The notes beneath the pieces are model-generated. The model ran no database searches. It saw only the letters and a list, made by a program, of their open reading frames with translations, and was not told the origin of the DNA. The translations under genes and the position numbers were made by a program. A DNA stretch of 64,000 nucleotides from Dyadobacter sp. CECT 9275 (GTDB taxonomy: Bacteria > Bacteroidota > Bacteroidia > Cytophagales > Spirosomataceae), in NCBI RefSeq assembly GCF_907164905.1, contig NZ_CAJRAF010000001.1, positions 1,213,001 to 1,277,000 of the forward strand, read 5' to 3'. This document shows positions 1 through 8,186 of the stretch, in pieces. Every line of letters starts with the position of its first letter. The first letter of the stretch is position 1.

Positions 1-1
1 T

Positions 2-1270
2 GGCAATGATGTAGATCCTGATTATGATATAATATTTCCCCAGGATCAAGTGAACAGCATTGAAATTACGATGACTGCTGCTGACTGGGCAGCCATCAAG
101 GCAGATATGTCGGCTAAGTCGTGGGGTACTTTCGGGCAAGGTAACTCCGGTGGAGGACAGGGTGGGGGTGGAGGTTTTGGAGAAGATCCGGAATACATTG
201 CAGCAACCTTAAAATTTAACGGAAAAACCTGGAACCAGGTGGGTTTCCGGTTGAAAGGGAATTCCAGTTTGTCGTCTATCTGGCGTGCAGGGATATACAA
301 GCTTCCTTTTAGGCTTCATTTTGACAAGTTCGAAGACGATTATCCGAGTATAAAAAATCAGCGGTTTTATGGTTTCAAGGAGCTTTCTATGTCGCCAGGA
401 TATAGTGATAATTCCTTGTTACGGGAAAAAGTAGTAGCTGACATTTTTCGTGCAGGCGGTGTTGCTGCAGCCCGTACTGCGTTTTATAAGGTGTATATCA
501 ATTTTGGTGAAGGATTAAAATACTGTGGTGTATACACTTCCGTGGAAGTGATTGATGATACCATGGTGCAGGATCAGTTCGGGGAAGATGATGGGAACAT
601 TTACAAACCGGAATCTTATTTCAAAACTTTTGCCCAATCTGAATTTGAGAAAAAGAATAACGAAGACGCACCGGATTATACGGATGTGCAGGCTTTTATA
701 ACGGCGCTCAATAGTTCTGTCAGAACCAGTAATCCTCTACAGTGGCGCACCAGCCTCGAATCTACCTTTAATGTGGACCACTTTCTGAAATATCTCGCTA
801 TTAATAATACAATTGTAAACTGGGATTGTTACGGTTCAAAGGCACATAACCATTATCTGTACAATGCACCGGCAGGTAAGCTGACATGGATTCCTTGGGA
901 TTTTAACATGTCGATGACAACGTCTTCCGGCGGTGGGAATGGCGGAGGTGGTATGACGGCAGTGTCTTTATCGATGACTGAGGTATCAAGTACCTGGCCA
1001 TTGCTGCGGTATGTTGCGGATGATGCAACTTATTATGCCAGATACAAAACTTATGTAAAGGAATTCAAAGAGAATGTTTTCATCCCCACTCAGATTAATG
1101 CACTTTTTGACAAGTATCATAATCTGATCCAGCCCTATGTGACCGGAACAGAACCTGAGCAAACCGGCTATTCTAATCTGACCAGCAAAACATCTTTTGA
1201 CACAGATCTTACAACGCTTAAAAGCCATGTTGTTACCAGAAATGCAGCAGTTGAAACATTTTTAAGATGA
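2..1270 (+). CDS. CotH kinase family protein (5' end outside window)
   Basis: The reading frame is open to base 2, so the true start and probably a signal peptide lie outside the window; the GTG at 50 is only the first in-window start codon. The protein matches the CotH family, secreted or surface proteins with an atypical protein-kinase fold (B. subtilis CotH phosphorylates spore coat proteins). Visible family hallmarks are the LRLKGNSS-type segment (here FRLKGNSSL), an NHYLYN segment, and WIPWDFN shortly after it. The last motif commonly ends in PWDxD, so the Asn is worth noting. Two glycine-rich loops (bases about 147-180 and 930-955) break the fold, which is common in Bacteroidetes members. 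The stop codon overlaps the ATG of the next gene (ATGA), which indicates one operon with the VTC and DUF4956 genes. The substrate is unknown. Family call is secure; kinase activity is inferred. Confidence 0.85.
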   Translation, partial: GNDVDPDYDIIFPQDQVNSIEITMTAADWAAIKADMSAKSWGTFGQGNSGGGQGGGGGFGEDPEYIAATLKFNGKTWNQVGFRLKGNSSLSSIWRAGIYKLPFRLHFDKFEDDYPSIKNQRFYGFKELSMSPGYSDNSLLREKVVADIFRAGGVAAARTAFYKVYINFGEGLKYCGVYTSVEVIDDTMVQDQFGEDDGNIYKPESYFKTFAQSEFEKKNNEDAPDYTDVQAFITALNSSVRTSNPLQWRTSLESTFNVDHFLKYLAINNTIVNWDCYGSKAHNHYLYNAPAGKLTWIPWDFNMSMTTSSGGGNGGGGMTAVSLSMTEVSSTWPLLRYVADDATYYARYKTYVKEFKENVFIPTQINALFDKYHNLIQPYVTGTEPEQTGYSNLTSKTSFDTDLTTLKSHVVTRNAAVETFLR

Positions 1271-2085
1271 ATACAATGGATCATGTGATTTTTTCTGAAA
1301 TAGCAGAGCAAGTTTCTGATTTTGATCCGATTACGCTGGCGGAGATGGATTCGGTTAAACTCATGGACAGGACCGATTTGAAATTTATGATACCCGTGAG
1401 CAGGTTATCCTACATTTTGTCTCTTGTCCAAAGCCATTACCGCGTGCTGGAAATGGAAAGTAAACGGATCTTCACCTATGAAACTTTGTATTACGACACG
1501 CGTGAGCTCACGCTGTATCATCAGCATCAGGCAGGCCGTTTGAACCGTTACAAGATCCGACACAGAAATTACGTGGATACCAAAGGTTCGTACTTTGAAA
1601 TAAAGCTGAAAAATAACAAAGGGAGAACGATCAAAACAAGGATTAAGAGAGAAATGGGAGGCTGTGGCGGACTGGACGAGCATAGCGGATCGTTTTTGAG
1701 AGGTACTACCAATCTGAATCCGGATCGTTTGAAACCCACCCTTTGGGTTCATTACGGCAGGATTACATTGGTAAGTATATACACCACCGAACGAATCACA
1801 ATTGATCTGGATCTTACTTTTTCTTCTGATGGAAGGAGTCGGGAATTTGGATATGTCGCCATTGTGGAAGTGAAGCATGAGAAAGAGAATTCAGCTTCGT
1901 TTTTCCTCGAAATGATGCGCAGACAACGATTCCGGGAGGGAGGGATCAGTAAATACTGCTTTGGAATGATCAGCATTTTTAGTGGCGTTAAACATAATCG
2001 TTTTAAATCAAAAGTAAAGTTTCTTCATAAACTCCAGTCTCAAAATGCTTTACATGTACCTGTCCGACATACTCAGTTCATCTGA
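1267..2085 (+). CDS. VTC-domain protein (polyphosphate polymerase fold)
   Basis: A 272-aa soluble protein of the VTC/triphosphate-tunnel family. Eukaryotic VTC4 makes polyphosphate from ATP; the bacterial relatives are mostly uncharacterised. Tunnel-type charged motifs are visible: DRTDLKF at 34-40, YYDT at 75-78, the basic strand RYKIRHR at 94-100, FEIKLKN at 110-116, ITIDLDL at 178-184 and the acidic/basic pair EVKHEK at 201-206. These look intact, so an active nucleotide- or polyphosphate-binding tunnel is plausible. The start ATG overlaps the stop of the CotH gene, and the 3' end overlaps the DUF4956 gene by about 40 bases, so translation is probably coupled. The role with CotH is inference. 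Confidence 0.85.
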   Translation: MNTMDHVIFSEIAEQVSDFDPITLAEMDSVKLMDRTDLKFMIPVSRLSYILSLVQSHYRVLEMESKRIFTYETLYYDTRELTLYHQHQAGRLNRYKIRHRNYVDTKGSYFEIKLKNNKGRTIKTRIKREMGGCGGLDEHSGSFLRGTTNLNPDRLKPTLWVHYGRITLVSIYTTERITIDLDLTFSSDGRSREFGYVAIVEVKHEKENSASFFLEMMRRQRFREGGISKYCFGMISIFSGVKHNRFKSKVKFLHKLQSQNALHVPVRHTQFI

Positions 2086-2656
2086 TCTGTTCGACAAAAT
2101 TTCTGCCAAATTTTTCGTCAGGATCCTTATTGATTTTGCTTCCGTTTTCATCCTCATCAGGTTTGTTTACTACCGTAATTATAAGCGTACCGACCTCTTT
2201 ACTACATTTTTTGTATTCAACATGGTCATTTTTATGATCACCTACTTGTTGAACAAAGTGGAAATGTCAATGGGTGCGGCCTTCGGGTTATTCGCTGTGT
2301 TTTCTATGCTGCGTTACCGTACCGAAGGGATCTCCGCGAAGGATATGACTTACCTTTTCCTGGTTATTGCTATTGGTCTTATTGCTGCAATCAGTAAAGG
2401 AGGGTGGGATGAGTTATGCTTGTTTTGTCTTATAATTCTGGTCGTAACACATTTGCTGGAAGGGGACTGGCTGATCAGGAAGGAGCGTGGGAAAATGATA
2501 ATCTATGAAAATATCCATCTGATCATCCCTGACCGCCGCCCGGAACTGCTTGAAGATCTTCGTTTGCGTACCGGTTTGAACGTCCACCGCGTCGAAATCG
2601 AGGATATCGATTTTCTCAAAGATGCCACCCGGCTTACGGTCTATTATTATCCCTGA
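2045..2656 (+). CDS. DUF4956 family membrane protein
   Basis: A 203-aa protein with about four hydrophobic membrane segments in the first 140 residues and a soluble tail. The central signature FSMLRYRTEGISAKDMTYLFLVIAIG is interrupted by no charged break and matches DUF4956, a family of unknown function that recurs beside VTC-domain and CotH genes. The C-terminal part (from about residue 145) looks like a small alpha/beta domain. The gene starts inside the VTC gene (overlap about 40 bases); an internal ATG at 2054 is an alternative start. Context suggests a membrane partner of the VTC protein, but no function is proven. Confidence 0.85.
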   Translation: MLYMYLSDILSSSDLFDKISAKFFVRILIDFASVFILIRFVYYRNYKRTDLFTTFFVFNMVIFMITYLLNKVEMSMGAAFGLFAVFSMLRYRTEGISAKDMTYLFLVIAIGLIAAISKGGWDELCLFCLIILVVTHLLEGDWLIRKERGKMIIYENIHLIIPDRRPELLEDLRLRTGLNVHRVEIEDIDFLKDATRLTVYYYP

Positions 2657-2687
2657 ACTTTGGTTTAAAAAACTATCTCATTCATGT

Positions 2688-3344
2688 ATGAAAAGTTTTC
2701 TGATTGCTATTTTAATCTGCATGCCCTTTCTGGGAAATACTCAGGGGATAGGGCTATGGACGTCTGCTCATGTTGAAAAAAAACTGAATAAATCTTTTTC
2801 TGTAAATGTAAGCGGACAAACGCGCTTTTCGGATAATGCAAATGTTTTGAAGTCATACCTGGGCGAAGCTGGCCTGGAATACAAGCTCAATAAATATTTT
2901 GGGGCAAGCCTTTACTACCGCTATATTGGTAAAAGGAAGCAGGACAAGAGCTCTGAGGATTATTACTATCGTTCGTTTCACCGCTTTTATGGGAACGTTA
3001 CTTTCGAGTACAAACTTACCAAATGGCTGAAATTTGATTACCGTTTTCGGTATCAGGATCAGTTTAAGGATGACGAGTCCGGGCTTATTAATTCCGGAAG
3101 TTATTTTCGTCATAAGGCTGAATTTACTTATAAGAATAAAAGCAGGTTCTCACCTTATGTTTCGGTCGACGTTTTTTATTTACTGGGCACGGGTTTCGAA
3201 CAGATCAGATATAAAACTGGCTGTAACATATCTTTGAATAAACGTAATTCATTTGATCTTTCCGTTTTTGCAGACAAAGCTGTTGTTGGCGGAGCCACCG
3301 ATCCGGCCGTTATTTCACTGGCCTATAAACTGAAAATGAAATAA
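2688..3344 (+). CDS. DUF2490 family outer-membrane protein
   Basis: The 218-aa product begins with a clean signal peptide (MKSFLIAILICMPFLGNTQG). That is why the ATG at 2688 is preferred over an upstream ATG at 2622, which lies inside the DUF4956 gene. The mature part is a run of amphipathic beta strands (KLNKYFGASLYYRY, KWLKFDYRFRYQ, RFSPYVSVDVFY) ending in YKLKMK, as expected for a DUF2490 beta-barrel. It is the last gene of the CotH/VTC/DUF4956 operon and gives it an outer-membrane component. Its ligand or client is unknown. Confidence 0.8.
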   Translation: MKSFLIAILICMPFLGNTQGIGLWTSAHVEKKLNKSFSVNVSGQTRFSDNANVLKSYLGEAGLEYKLNKYFGASLYYRYIGKRKQDKSSEDYYYRSFHRFYGNVTFEYKLTKWLKFDYRFRYQDQFKDDESGLINSGSYFRHKAEFTYKNKSRFSPYVSVDVFYLLGTGFEQIRYKTGCNISLNKRNSFDLSVFADKAVVGGATDPAVISLAYKLKMK

Positions 3345-3429
3345 GGATTTCAGTAATAATTTTATTAGAATTATTTGGTGTTTTATAGTTATCTGATTGT
3401 AATTTTAGATGTTTTATAAAGCGCCCGAT

Positions 3430-4362
3430 ATGTCATTAAACCGCCGAATTTTTGTTAAAAGCCTGGCATTAACTGCTGGCTCCGGAATGTTAGATTTTAA
3501 TAATATTGGGCAAATGACTCCATCTGCCTGGCCGATATCCTGTAATCAGTATTCCTGGATAACTTTTTTTGCCAGAGAAGGCAGAAATTGGAACACCGAC
3601 CCGGATATCTCGCTGGGAGAATTTGCCTCTGCCGGATTAACTGCTTATGAACCGGCTTTCAACAATGCGGAGGAGGTGGGTAAAATACTGCCCTACTTAA
3701 AGAAATACAATCTGTCGATGCCATCGGTATATGTAAACAGCTCATTACACCAGAAGGAGGAAGCGACCAGATCCATCAGGTCCTTACTGGCCATAGCTGA
3801 TGCCCTTAAGCCCGCCAATACTAAAATTATTGTGACCAATCCGAATCCGCTCAAATGGGGGAGTGATAAAATTAAGTCGGATGAGGAGTTGGCCGTACAA
3901 GCCCAAAGCCTGGACCAACTCGGTGCAGAGCTGAAAAAACGAGGAATGAAGCTGGCATACCATACCCATGATGTGGAGTTGAAAGCCGCCGCCCGGGAAT
4001 TTCATCACATGCTGCTGGCCACGGATCCCAAAAACGTTTCATTATGCCTGGATGTACACTGGGTGTACCGAGGTTCGGGAAATTCCCAGATTGCCCTGTT
4101 TGATATCGTGAAGTTATACGGCAAACGAATAGTGGAGTTGCATATCCGGCAGTCCAAAGATGGCATCTGGCAGGAAACTTTCGGGGACGGAGATATTGAT
4201 TATCCACGACTGGTAAGCGCTCTGTCTGCTCTTCATGTCAAACCTCACCTGGTATTGGAGCAATGCCTTGAAAAGACATCACCCAAAACCATGAATGGCG
4301 TTGAAGCGCATAAAGCCGACCTGGCCATGGCGCATAAGGTATTTGCAAAATGGTTAAGCTGA
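3430..4362 (+). CDS. Sugar phosphate isomerase/epimerase-like TIM-barrel protein, exported
   Basis: A xylose-isomerase-like TIM barrel (AP endonuclease 2 superfamily). The start at 3430 gives MSLNRRIFVKS, a twin-arginine-like signal followed by a short hydrophobic stretch; an in-frame ATG at 3409 would add seven residues and remains possible. Likely metal and substrate residues lie in AYEPAF, YHTHDVEL, LCLDVHW, ELHIRQ and LVLEQ, in the usual barrel order. Many Bacteroidetes paralogs of this family are secreted and act on oxidised or unusual sugars, so the cytosolic-sounding name should not be taken literally. It is not clearly co-transcribed with its neighbours. Substrate unknown. Confidence 0.75.
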   Translation: MSLNRRIFVKSLALTAGSGMLDFNNIGQMTPSAWPISCNQYSWITFFAREGRNWNTDPDISLGEFASAGLTAYEPAFNNAEEVGKILPYLKKYNLSMPSVYVNSSLHQKEEATRSIRSLLAIADALKPANTKIIVTNPNPLKWGSDKIKSDEELAVQAQSLDQLGAELKKRGMKLAYHTHDVELKAAAREFHHMLLATDPKNVSLCLDVHWVYRGSGNSQIALFDIVKLYGKRIVELHIRQSKDGIWQETFGDGDIDYPRLVSALSALHVKPHLVLEQCLEKTSPKTMNGVEAHKADLAMAHKVFAKWLS

Positions 4363-4878
4363 TGAATCGAAACTGATATGAATTATAAAGCGGGAGAAGA
4401 TTGTTTTTCGGCTTGGATTGGTGCGATTGGAAGTGATGAAAACAGTGCACGGAGGGTGATGCATAGAGCCTTGGTAGGCAGTATAATAGGTGATCACCGC
4501 TATGCAGCGGTCTTTGAACAATAAGAAATATGCCGCCTCAAAGGGAGAGTTTGCGGATTAACTGCGGCTTGCGCAATGCAATTAACCACTCAAAAATTTG
4601 ATCAAACCAGTGAGTAGGAGAAATTGCTCTTTCCGCTTATACCCAGAACTTAGGGATTGGTTTAAATCAAGGGGAGAAATAACAATGAGCATTGGGTAAT
4701 GATATTTCGCATGTGTTTGAGCGTATCAGAATTATGTGTAGTTTTTTGTCATTACCTTCGCTATCAGTTTTTCAGTCAGTTGGTACTTCCACAGCGTGAA
4801 ATTCTATTTTGACTTCGTCGAACCTTACTGTCGACTGTCATCTTAATCTCTGAACAAAAATTAAAACAGGACTGTCAA
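4363..4878. other. Gene-free stretch before the AT-rich acyltransferase
   Basis: No convincing gene. A 48-codon open frame (4378-4524, +) follows the preceding stop closely but resembles nothing I recognise. A small hairpin with arms ACCGCT/AGCGGT lies near its end. The 11-mer ATAGAGCCTTG at 4463-4473 recurs at 6009-6019 just after the acyltransferase gene, so it flanks the AT-rich insert. The rest looks like degraded or non-coding sequence. Confidence 0.4.
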
Positions 4879-6012
4879 ATGACAATGGACAAACAAGGAG
4901 TTTATTTTCCAAACCTAAATGGAATAAGATTTATTGCAGCGTTTCTAGTAATCATTCATCATACAGAACAGTTTAAGTCAATTCTATATTTTGATAATTA
5001 TTGGGGTAAAGTTCCCTTTGTAGATATTATTGGTAAACTTGGTGTTGTTTTATTTTTTGTTTTGAGTGGGTTTTTAATTACCTATCTTCTTTTAGCCGAG
5101 GAATATATGTTTGGGAAGATTAGCGTCGCTAAATTCTACATAAGAAGAATGTTACGCATTTGGCCGTTATATTTTTTGATTGTTATTTTAGCTTTTTTTG
5201 TTTTTCCACATATTAATTTGTTCGTATTACCTGGTCATAGTAAGGATGTTATATATTCTAATTTGTACATTAAATTATTCTTATATGCAATATTTCTTCC
5301 AAATTTAGTACTGTCTTTTTTAGGGGTTGTTCCATACGCTTCTCATACGTGGTCTATCGGAACAGAGGAGCAGTTTTATTTTATTTGGCCGGTTATTTTA
5401 AATTATTTTAAAAAATACCGAATCTGGTTGATGATCTCTATTATATCATTTTATGTGTCATTTTCTTATTTTTTGACGACGCATCATGCAGATATTATTC
5501 CTTTCAAGAATATAATTCAGGCATTTTTAGTAACATTTAATATTGATTGTATGGCAATCGGAGGCATTTTCTCAATATTGCTGTTTGAAAATAGTAAAAT
5601 ATTGGGACTTTTACGAAATAATACTTTGTTCTATGTTGTCATAGTTATTACGATATTTCTACTTGCAAAAGGTGTATATATATCGATATTTCACTATGAA
5701 TTCTATTCTATTCTATTTGGAATATTAATCTTAAATTTTGCCAGTAACGCAAGAAATAAAATTTCAATAGAAAATGATGTTTTTAATTATCTAGGTAGAA
5801 TTTCGTATGGATTGTATATGTATCATCCAATAGTGATTGTCATAGCTTTATTTATTTGTAAAAGTGTAAACTTTGTATCTAATTGGATTATCTATCCGGT
5901 GATAGTTTCATTAACAGTATTTTTTTCAAGTGTTTCATACAGATATTACGAATCCTTTTTTCTGAGATATAAGAGTAAATTTTCAAATGTTATAAGTGGA
6001 AACAGAGGATAG
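4879..6012 (+). CDS. Acyltransferase family 3 (OafA/YrhL-type) membrane protein
   Basis: A 377-aa integral membrane acyltransferase of the family that transfers acyl groups to lipopolysaccharide O-antigen, exopolysaccharide or other surface glycans. Family features are seen: the N-terminal Arg17 followed by His27/His28 (R-X10-H pattern), FVLSGFLITYLL, FYIRRMLRIWPLYF near 86-100, and WSIGTEEQFYFIWP near residue 157. About ten hydrophobic helices are evident. The gene is strikingly AT-rich, with many TTT, ATT and TTA codons compared with its neighbours. It stands alone between gene-poor flanks, which suggests recent horizontal acquisition. The acceptor glycan is unknown. An alternative start is the Met at residue 3. 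Confidence 0.88.
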   Translation: MTMDKQGVYFPNLNGIRFIAAFLVIIHHTEQFKSILYFDNYWGKVPFVDIIGKLGVVLFFVLSGFLITYLLLAEEYMFGKISVAKFYIRRMLRIWPLYFLIVILAFFVFPHINLFVLPGHSKDVIYSNLYIKLFLYAIFLPNLVLSFLGVVPYASHTWSIGTEEQFYFIWPVILNYFKKYRIWLMISIISFYVSFSYFLTTHHADIIPFKNIIQAFLVTFNIDCMAIGGIFSILLFENSKILGLLRNNTLFYVVIVITIFLLAKGVYISIFHYEFYSILFGILILNFASNARNKISIENDVFNYLGRISYGLYMYHPIVIVIALFICKSVNFVSNWIIYPVIVSLTVFFSSVSYRYYESFFLRYKSKFSNVISGNRG

Positions 6013-6156
6013 AGCCTTGATGTAAATGGTTTAGGTTTCTTTGAAACTGCCCCCGGTAGTTGTCTGCGTTAAATGTGGGTGAAACAATTTTTATCCGACA
6101 CTTTCTTTTTTAGTGACAGCAGACTAAGGCCATTTATTTCATAGGTTTGACCAGTT

Positions 6157-6348
6157 TTATTTTAGAGAACAGGATCTTTAGTAAACCGCGGTGGCGGCCC
6201 GCTCCGTACTTTGAGATATCGGAAACAACGTGCCTTGTTTTATATTTCTGTTAATCAGTGTGTTGTGGGGATATCTCATGGCAAAAAAATCGGGACGCCA
6301 ACATTAACTTCTGGTTTTTTTGCCATTTTTTTAATCCTGTTCTAAAAT
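6157..6348. repeat. Nested inverted repeats downstream of cas2 relic
   Basis: Three inverted repeats lie in about 190 bases. The outer arms are TTATTTTAGA-GA-ACAGGAT (6157-6175) and ATCCTGTTCTAAAATAA (6332-6348), matching apart from a 2-base insertion; the right arm contains the cas2 stop codon. An inner pair is TGAGATATC (6212-6220) with GATATCTCA (6271-6279), extended by ACAAC/GTTGT at similar offsets. A third pair is ATGGCAAAAAA (about 6279) with TTTTTTGCCAT (about 6316), followed by a T-run on the + strand. The block could be a small inverted-repeat element, a terminator complex, or a degenerate CRISPR repeat/anti-repeat pair. No regularly spaced array exists here. The rest of the 6013-6341 gap holds no gene. 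Confidence 0.5.
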
Positions 6349-6687
6349 AATTCAAGCTGCTGCGGTACATTGGGCCGTTCTTTTATCTTCCTGGCTTGGT
6401 ATAGTTCCATCATTCCGAACTGTTTGTCGGTAATCGTTAAAATTCCAATCTCACCTTTTTCTGGCAAAAATCCTTTTACCCGTTTGATGTGTACGTCGGC
6501 ATTTTCCCGGCTTGAACAATGCCTCAAATAAATCGAAAACTGAAACATGGCGAAACCGTCTTTCAGCAGGTCCTTGCGGAATTGCGAATGCGCCTTTTCT
6601 TCTTTTTTTGTTTCGGTTGACAGATCAAAAAGTACGAGTATCCACGGCAGCGGCCGACCGTAAAATTCTGTATTTGTTTAGACGCAT
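6342..6687 (-). pseudogene. cas2: cas2 relic, type II CRISPR adaptation (broken 5' end)
   Basis: The minus-strand frame reads PWILVLFDLSTETKK, then FRKDLLKDGFAMFQFSIYLRHC, HIKRVKGFLPEKG, ILTITDKQFGMMEL and ends in PQQLELF. This is the Cas2 of type II systems in Bacteroidetes, including the conserved strand with Asp and the typical C-terminal tail. The conserved frame has a stop (6678-6680) and no ATG, GTG or TTG before PWILVLFD. A good ATG at 6685-6687 (MRLNKYR) is in a different frame and runs into a stop. A single small indel near 6665-6680 would restore the protein. From the internal Met at 6548 only 68 residues remain open. It lies 46 bases after the cas1 relic in the normal cas1-cas2 order. 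Almost certainly non-functional. Confidence 0.85.
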
Positions 6688-6733
6688 GATGAACTTGATT
6701 TAGAAGCGGATGCGGCAAAATTTTATGTGTGGC

Positions 6734-7144
6734 TCAGCACGGAATTGTTGGATAACTGATTTTTCGTAGGGAGCCTTCGTAACATTTTACCAGCAAAGCT
6801 GTCGTACGCTGCAGGTCGACCATAAGCGGACTGGTCTGATTGTCGATCGTGATATCTTCGGAAGCGATACGCATCAATTTGGATTTGATCGGAGTGGACA
6901 GTTGAAGGAAATTTTCTCCTTTATCGATGATCTCAAGTACGATCAGGTCCACAAAAGGGCGGTAAGGCTCCATGATGTCGTTGGCCAGGCAATAGGCATT
7001 GTATTATTGGTTGTGATGATGAATGCCAAGCGTTGGCAGTAACCCGGATGAGACAAGGCCGCGTGCGACGATCGCCTGAAGGATGGCATAACCGTAGTTG
7101 AGCAGATTATTAGGCGGGTTTCCTTTTTTGCGAGCCAATGAGGT
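6734..7144 (-). pseudogene. cas1: cas1 relic, C-terminal part only, with internal stop
   Basis: The minus strand encodes KKGNPPNNLLNYGYAILQA, GLLPTLGIHHHNQ, a TAA stop at 7004-7006, then YNAYCLANDIMEPYRPFVD and TSPLMVDLQRTTALLVKCY, ending RKISYPTIPC. These are the C-terminal Cas1 helices with the metal-binding His (GIHHHNQ) and acidic (DIMEP) region. In related Cas1 proteins NQ is followed directly by YNAY, so the stop looks like a 3-base in-frame insertion and not a substitution. The N-terminal half (roughly 170 residues) is missing; the frame hits a stop at 7163-7165 and no cas9 is found upstream. The part after the stop is 79 residues from the Met at 6973. This is decay of a former type II cas operon. 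Confidence 0.85.
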
Positions 7145-7289
7145 TGTTACAGATGTCCAGCTCTAGGATGGTTTCTGGATTCATAGCAGAGGTTTGATAT
7201 TAAAAACTCAAAACGCAAGCTGACGTACATCTGAACGCAAATCAAAATAAGAATTGTGTCCAGAGGGCATCCTATTTGGCAGCAGGCAC

Positions 7290-8186
7290 TTATGCCATGT
7301 GGTTTATCTGCTCTTTCTGAAGCTCCTTTGTTGTTTGCCGCGAACCGTCAGGTGACCAGCCTGGGGCTTTGAAAAGATATTTCAGCTTTGTTTTTAAGTC
7401 GGTGGGTTGTCTGAAATCTCTTCCAATTTCTTTCCATTCATGAAAGACGGTTTGTGCCAGTCCGTCGTGGTGAACTGGTTTCGTAAGCCCGTAACGCGTA
7501 GGGATGTCCTGCCTCTCTTCCTGAAACGTACCGAATAACCTGTCCCAGATAATTAGGCACATGCCCATATTTTTATCCAGGTACTCTACATTGCTCGCGT
7601 GATGCACCCGGTGATGTGAGGGTGTTACCAGAATATATTCGAGCCAGCCCAGCTTTTTAATGTATTCGGTATGTACAATGATCCCGTATATCTGAGTCAC
7701 CGAATACATCACAACGATATCGGCCGGGTTGAATCCCAGCAGTACGAGCGGAATAAAATAAACAAAACGGTACAGTGGCTGAAAAACGGATGACCGGAAG
7801 CCGGTCGTCAGGTTAAAATGTTCGGAAGAATGGTGTGTAACATGCACTGCCCAGAATAACCGGCTGTTGTGATCAACGTAATGCAGGGTGTAAAAAGCCA
7901 GATCTTCCAGCAAAAAGAGCAAGGTCCAGTACAAATAGGGATTCTCAACAGGCTCCAAAAGCCTGTAATTGTACATCCAGACCAAAATACCTACATACAC
8001 AGCACGAAACAGCAGGTCAATACCGCCGTTGAAAATCATCAGCATAGCATTGGTGAAGGAGTCCTTCCAGGAGTAACTTTTGCGGTCGGAGCGATTGGTT
8101 AAAAGAATCTCCAGACCTATCAGCATAATGTAAAAGGGAGTTGACAGTTTTAAAATCAAGTCCTCCAATCCATAGGTACCAGGCAT
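7290..8186 (-). CDS. Sterol desaturase / fatty acid hydroxylase family protein
   Basis: A 298-aa membrane di-iron enzyme. The three histidine clusters of the superfamily are clear: HYVDH at 102-106, HVTHH at 115-119 with His123, and HHRVHH at 191-196, plus His172. Several hydrophobic helices surround them. Members insert hydroxyl groups or double bonds into lipids; in Bacteroidetes the substrates may be fatty acids, sphingolipid-like lipids or hopanoid-type lipids, but this cannot be read from sequence. It sits alone, with its 3' end facing the CRISPR relic. The C-terminal tail past residue 240 is polar and probably cytoplasmic. Confidence 0.85.
   Translation of the reverse strand: MPGTYGLEDLILKLSTPFYIMLIGLEILLTNRSDRKSYSWKDSFTNAMLMIFNGGIDLLFRAVYVGILVWMYNYRLLEPVENPYLYWTLLFLLEDLAFYTLHYVDHNSRLFWAVHVTHHSSEHFNLTTGFRSSVFQPLYRFVYFIPLVLLGFNPADIVVMYSVTQIYGIIVHTEYIKKLGWLEYILVTPSHHRVHHASNVEYLDKNMGMCLIIWDRLFGTFQEERQDIPTRYGLTKPVHHDGLAQTVFHEWKEIGRDFRQPTDLKTKLKYLFKAPGWSPDGSRQTTKELQKEQINHMA

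Noticed and set aside
4378..4524. 48-codon frame after the sugar isomerase gene
   Set aside because: No recognised family and no repeated context; listed only within the gap description.
6013..6341. CRISPR array next to the cas relic
   Set aside because: No direct repeats at regular spacing were found, only inverted repeats; an array is not supported.
7118..7184. Short minus frame MNPETILELDICNN upstream of cas1
   Set aside because: Too short and out of frame with the Cas1 part; no support as a gene.
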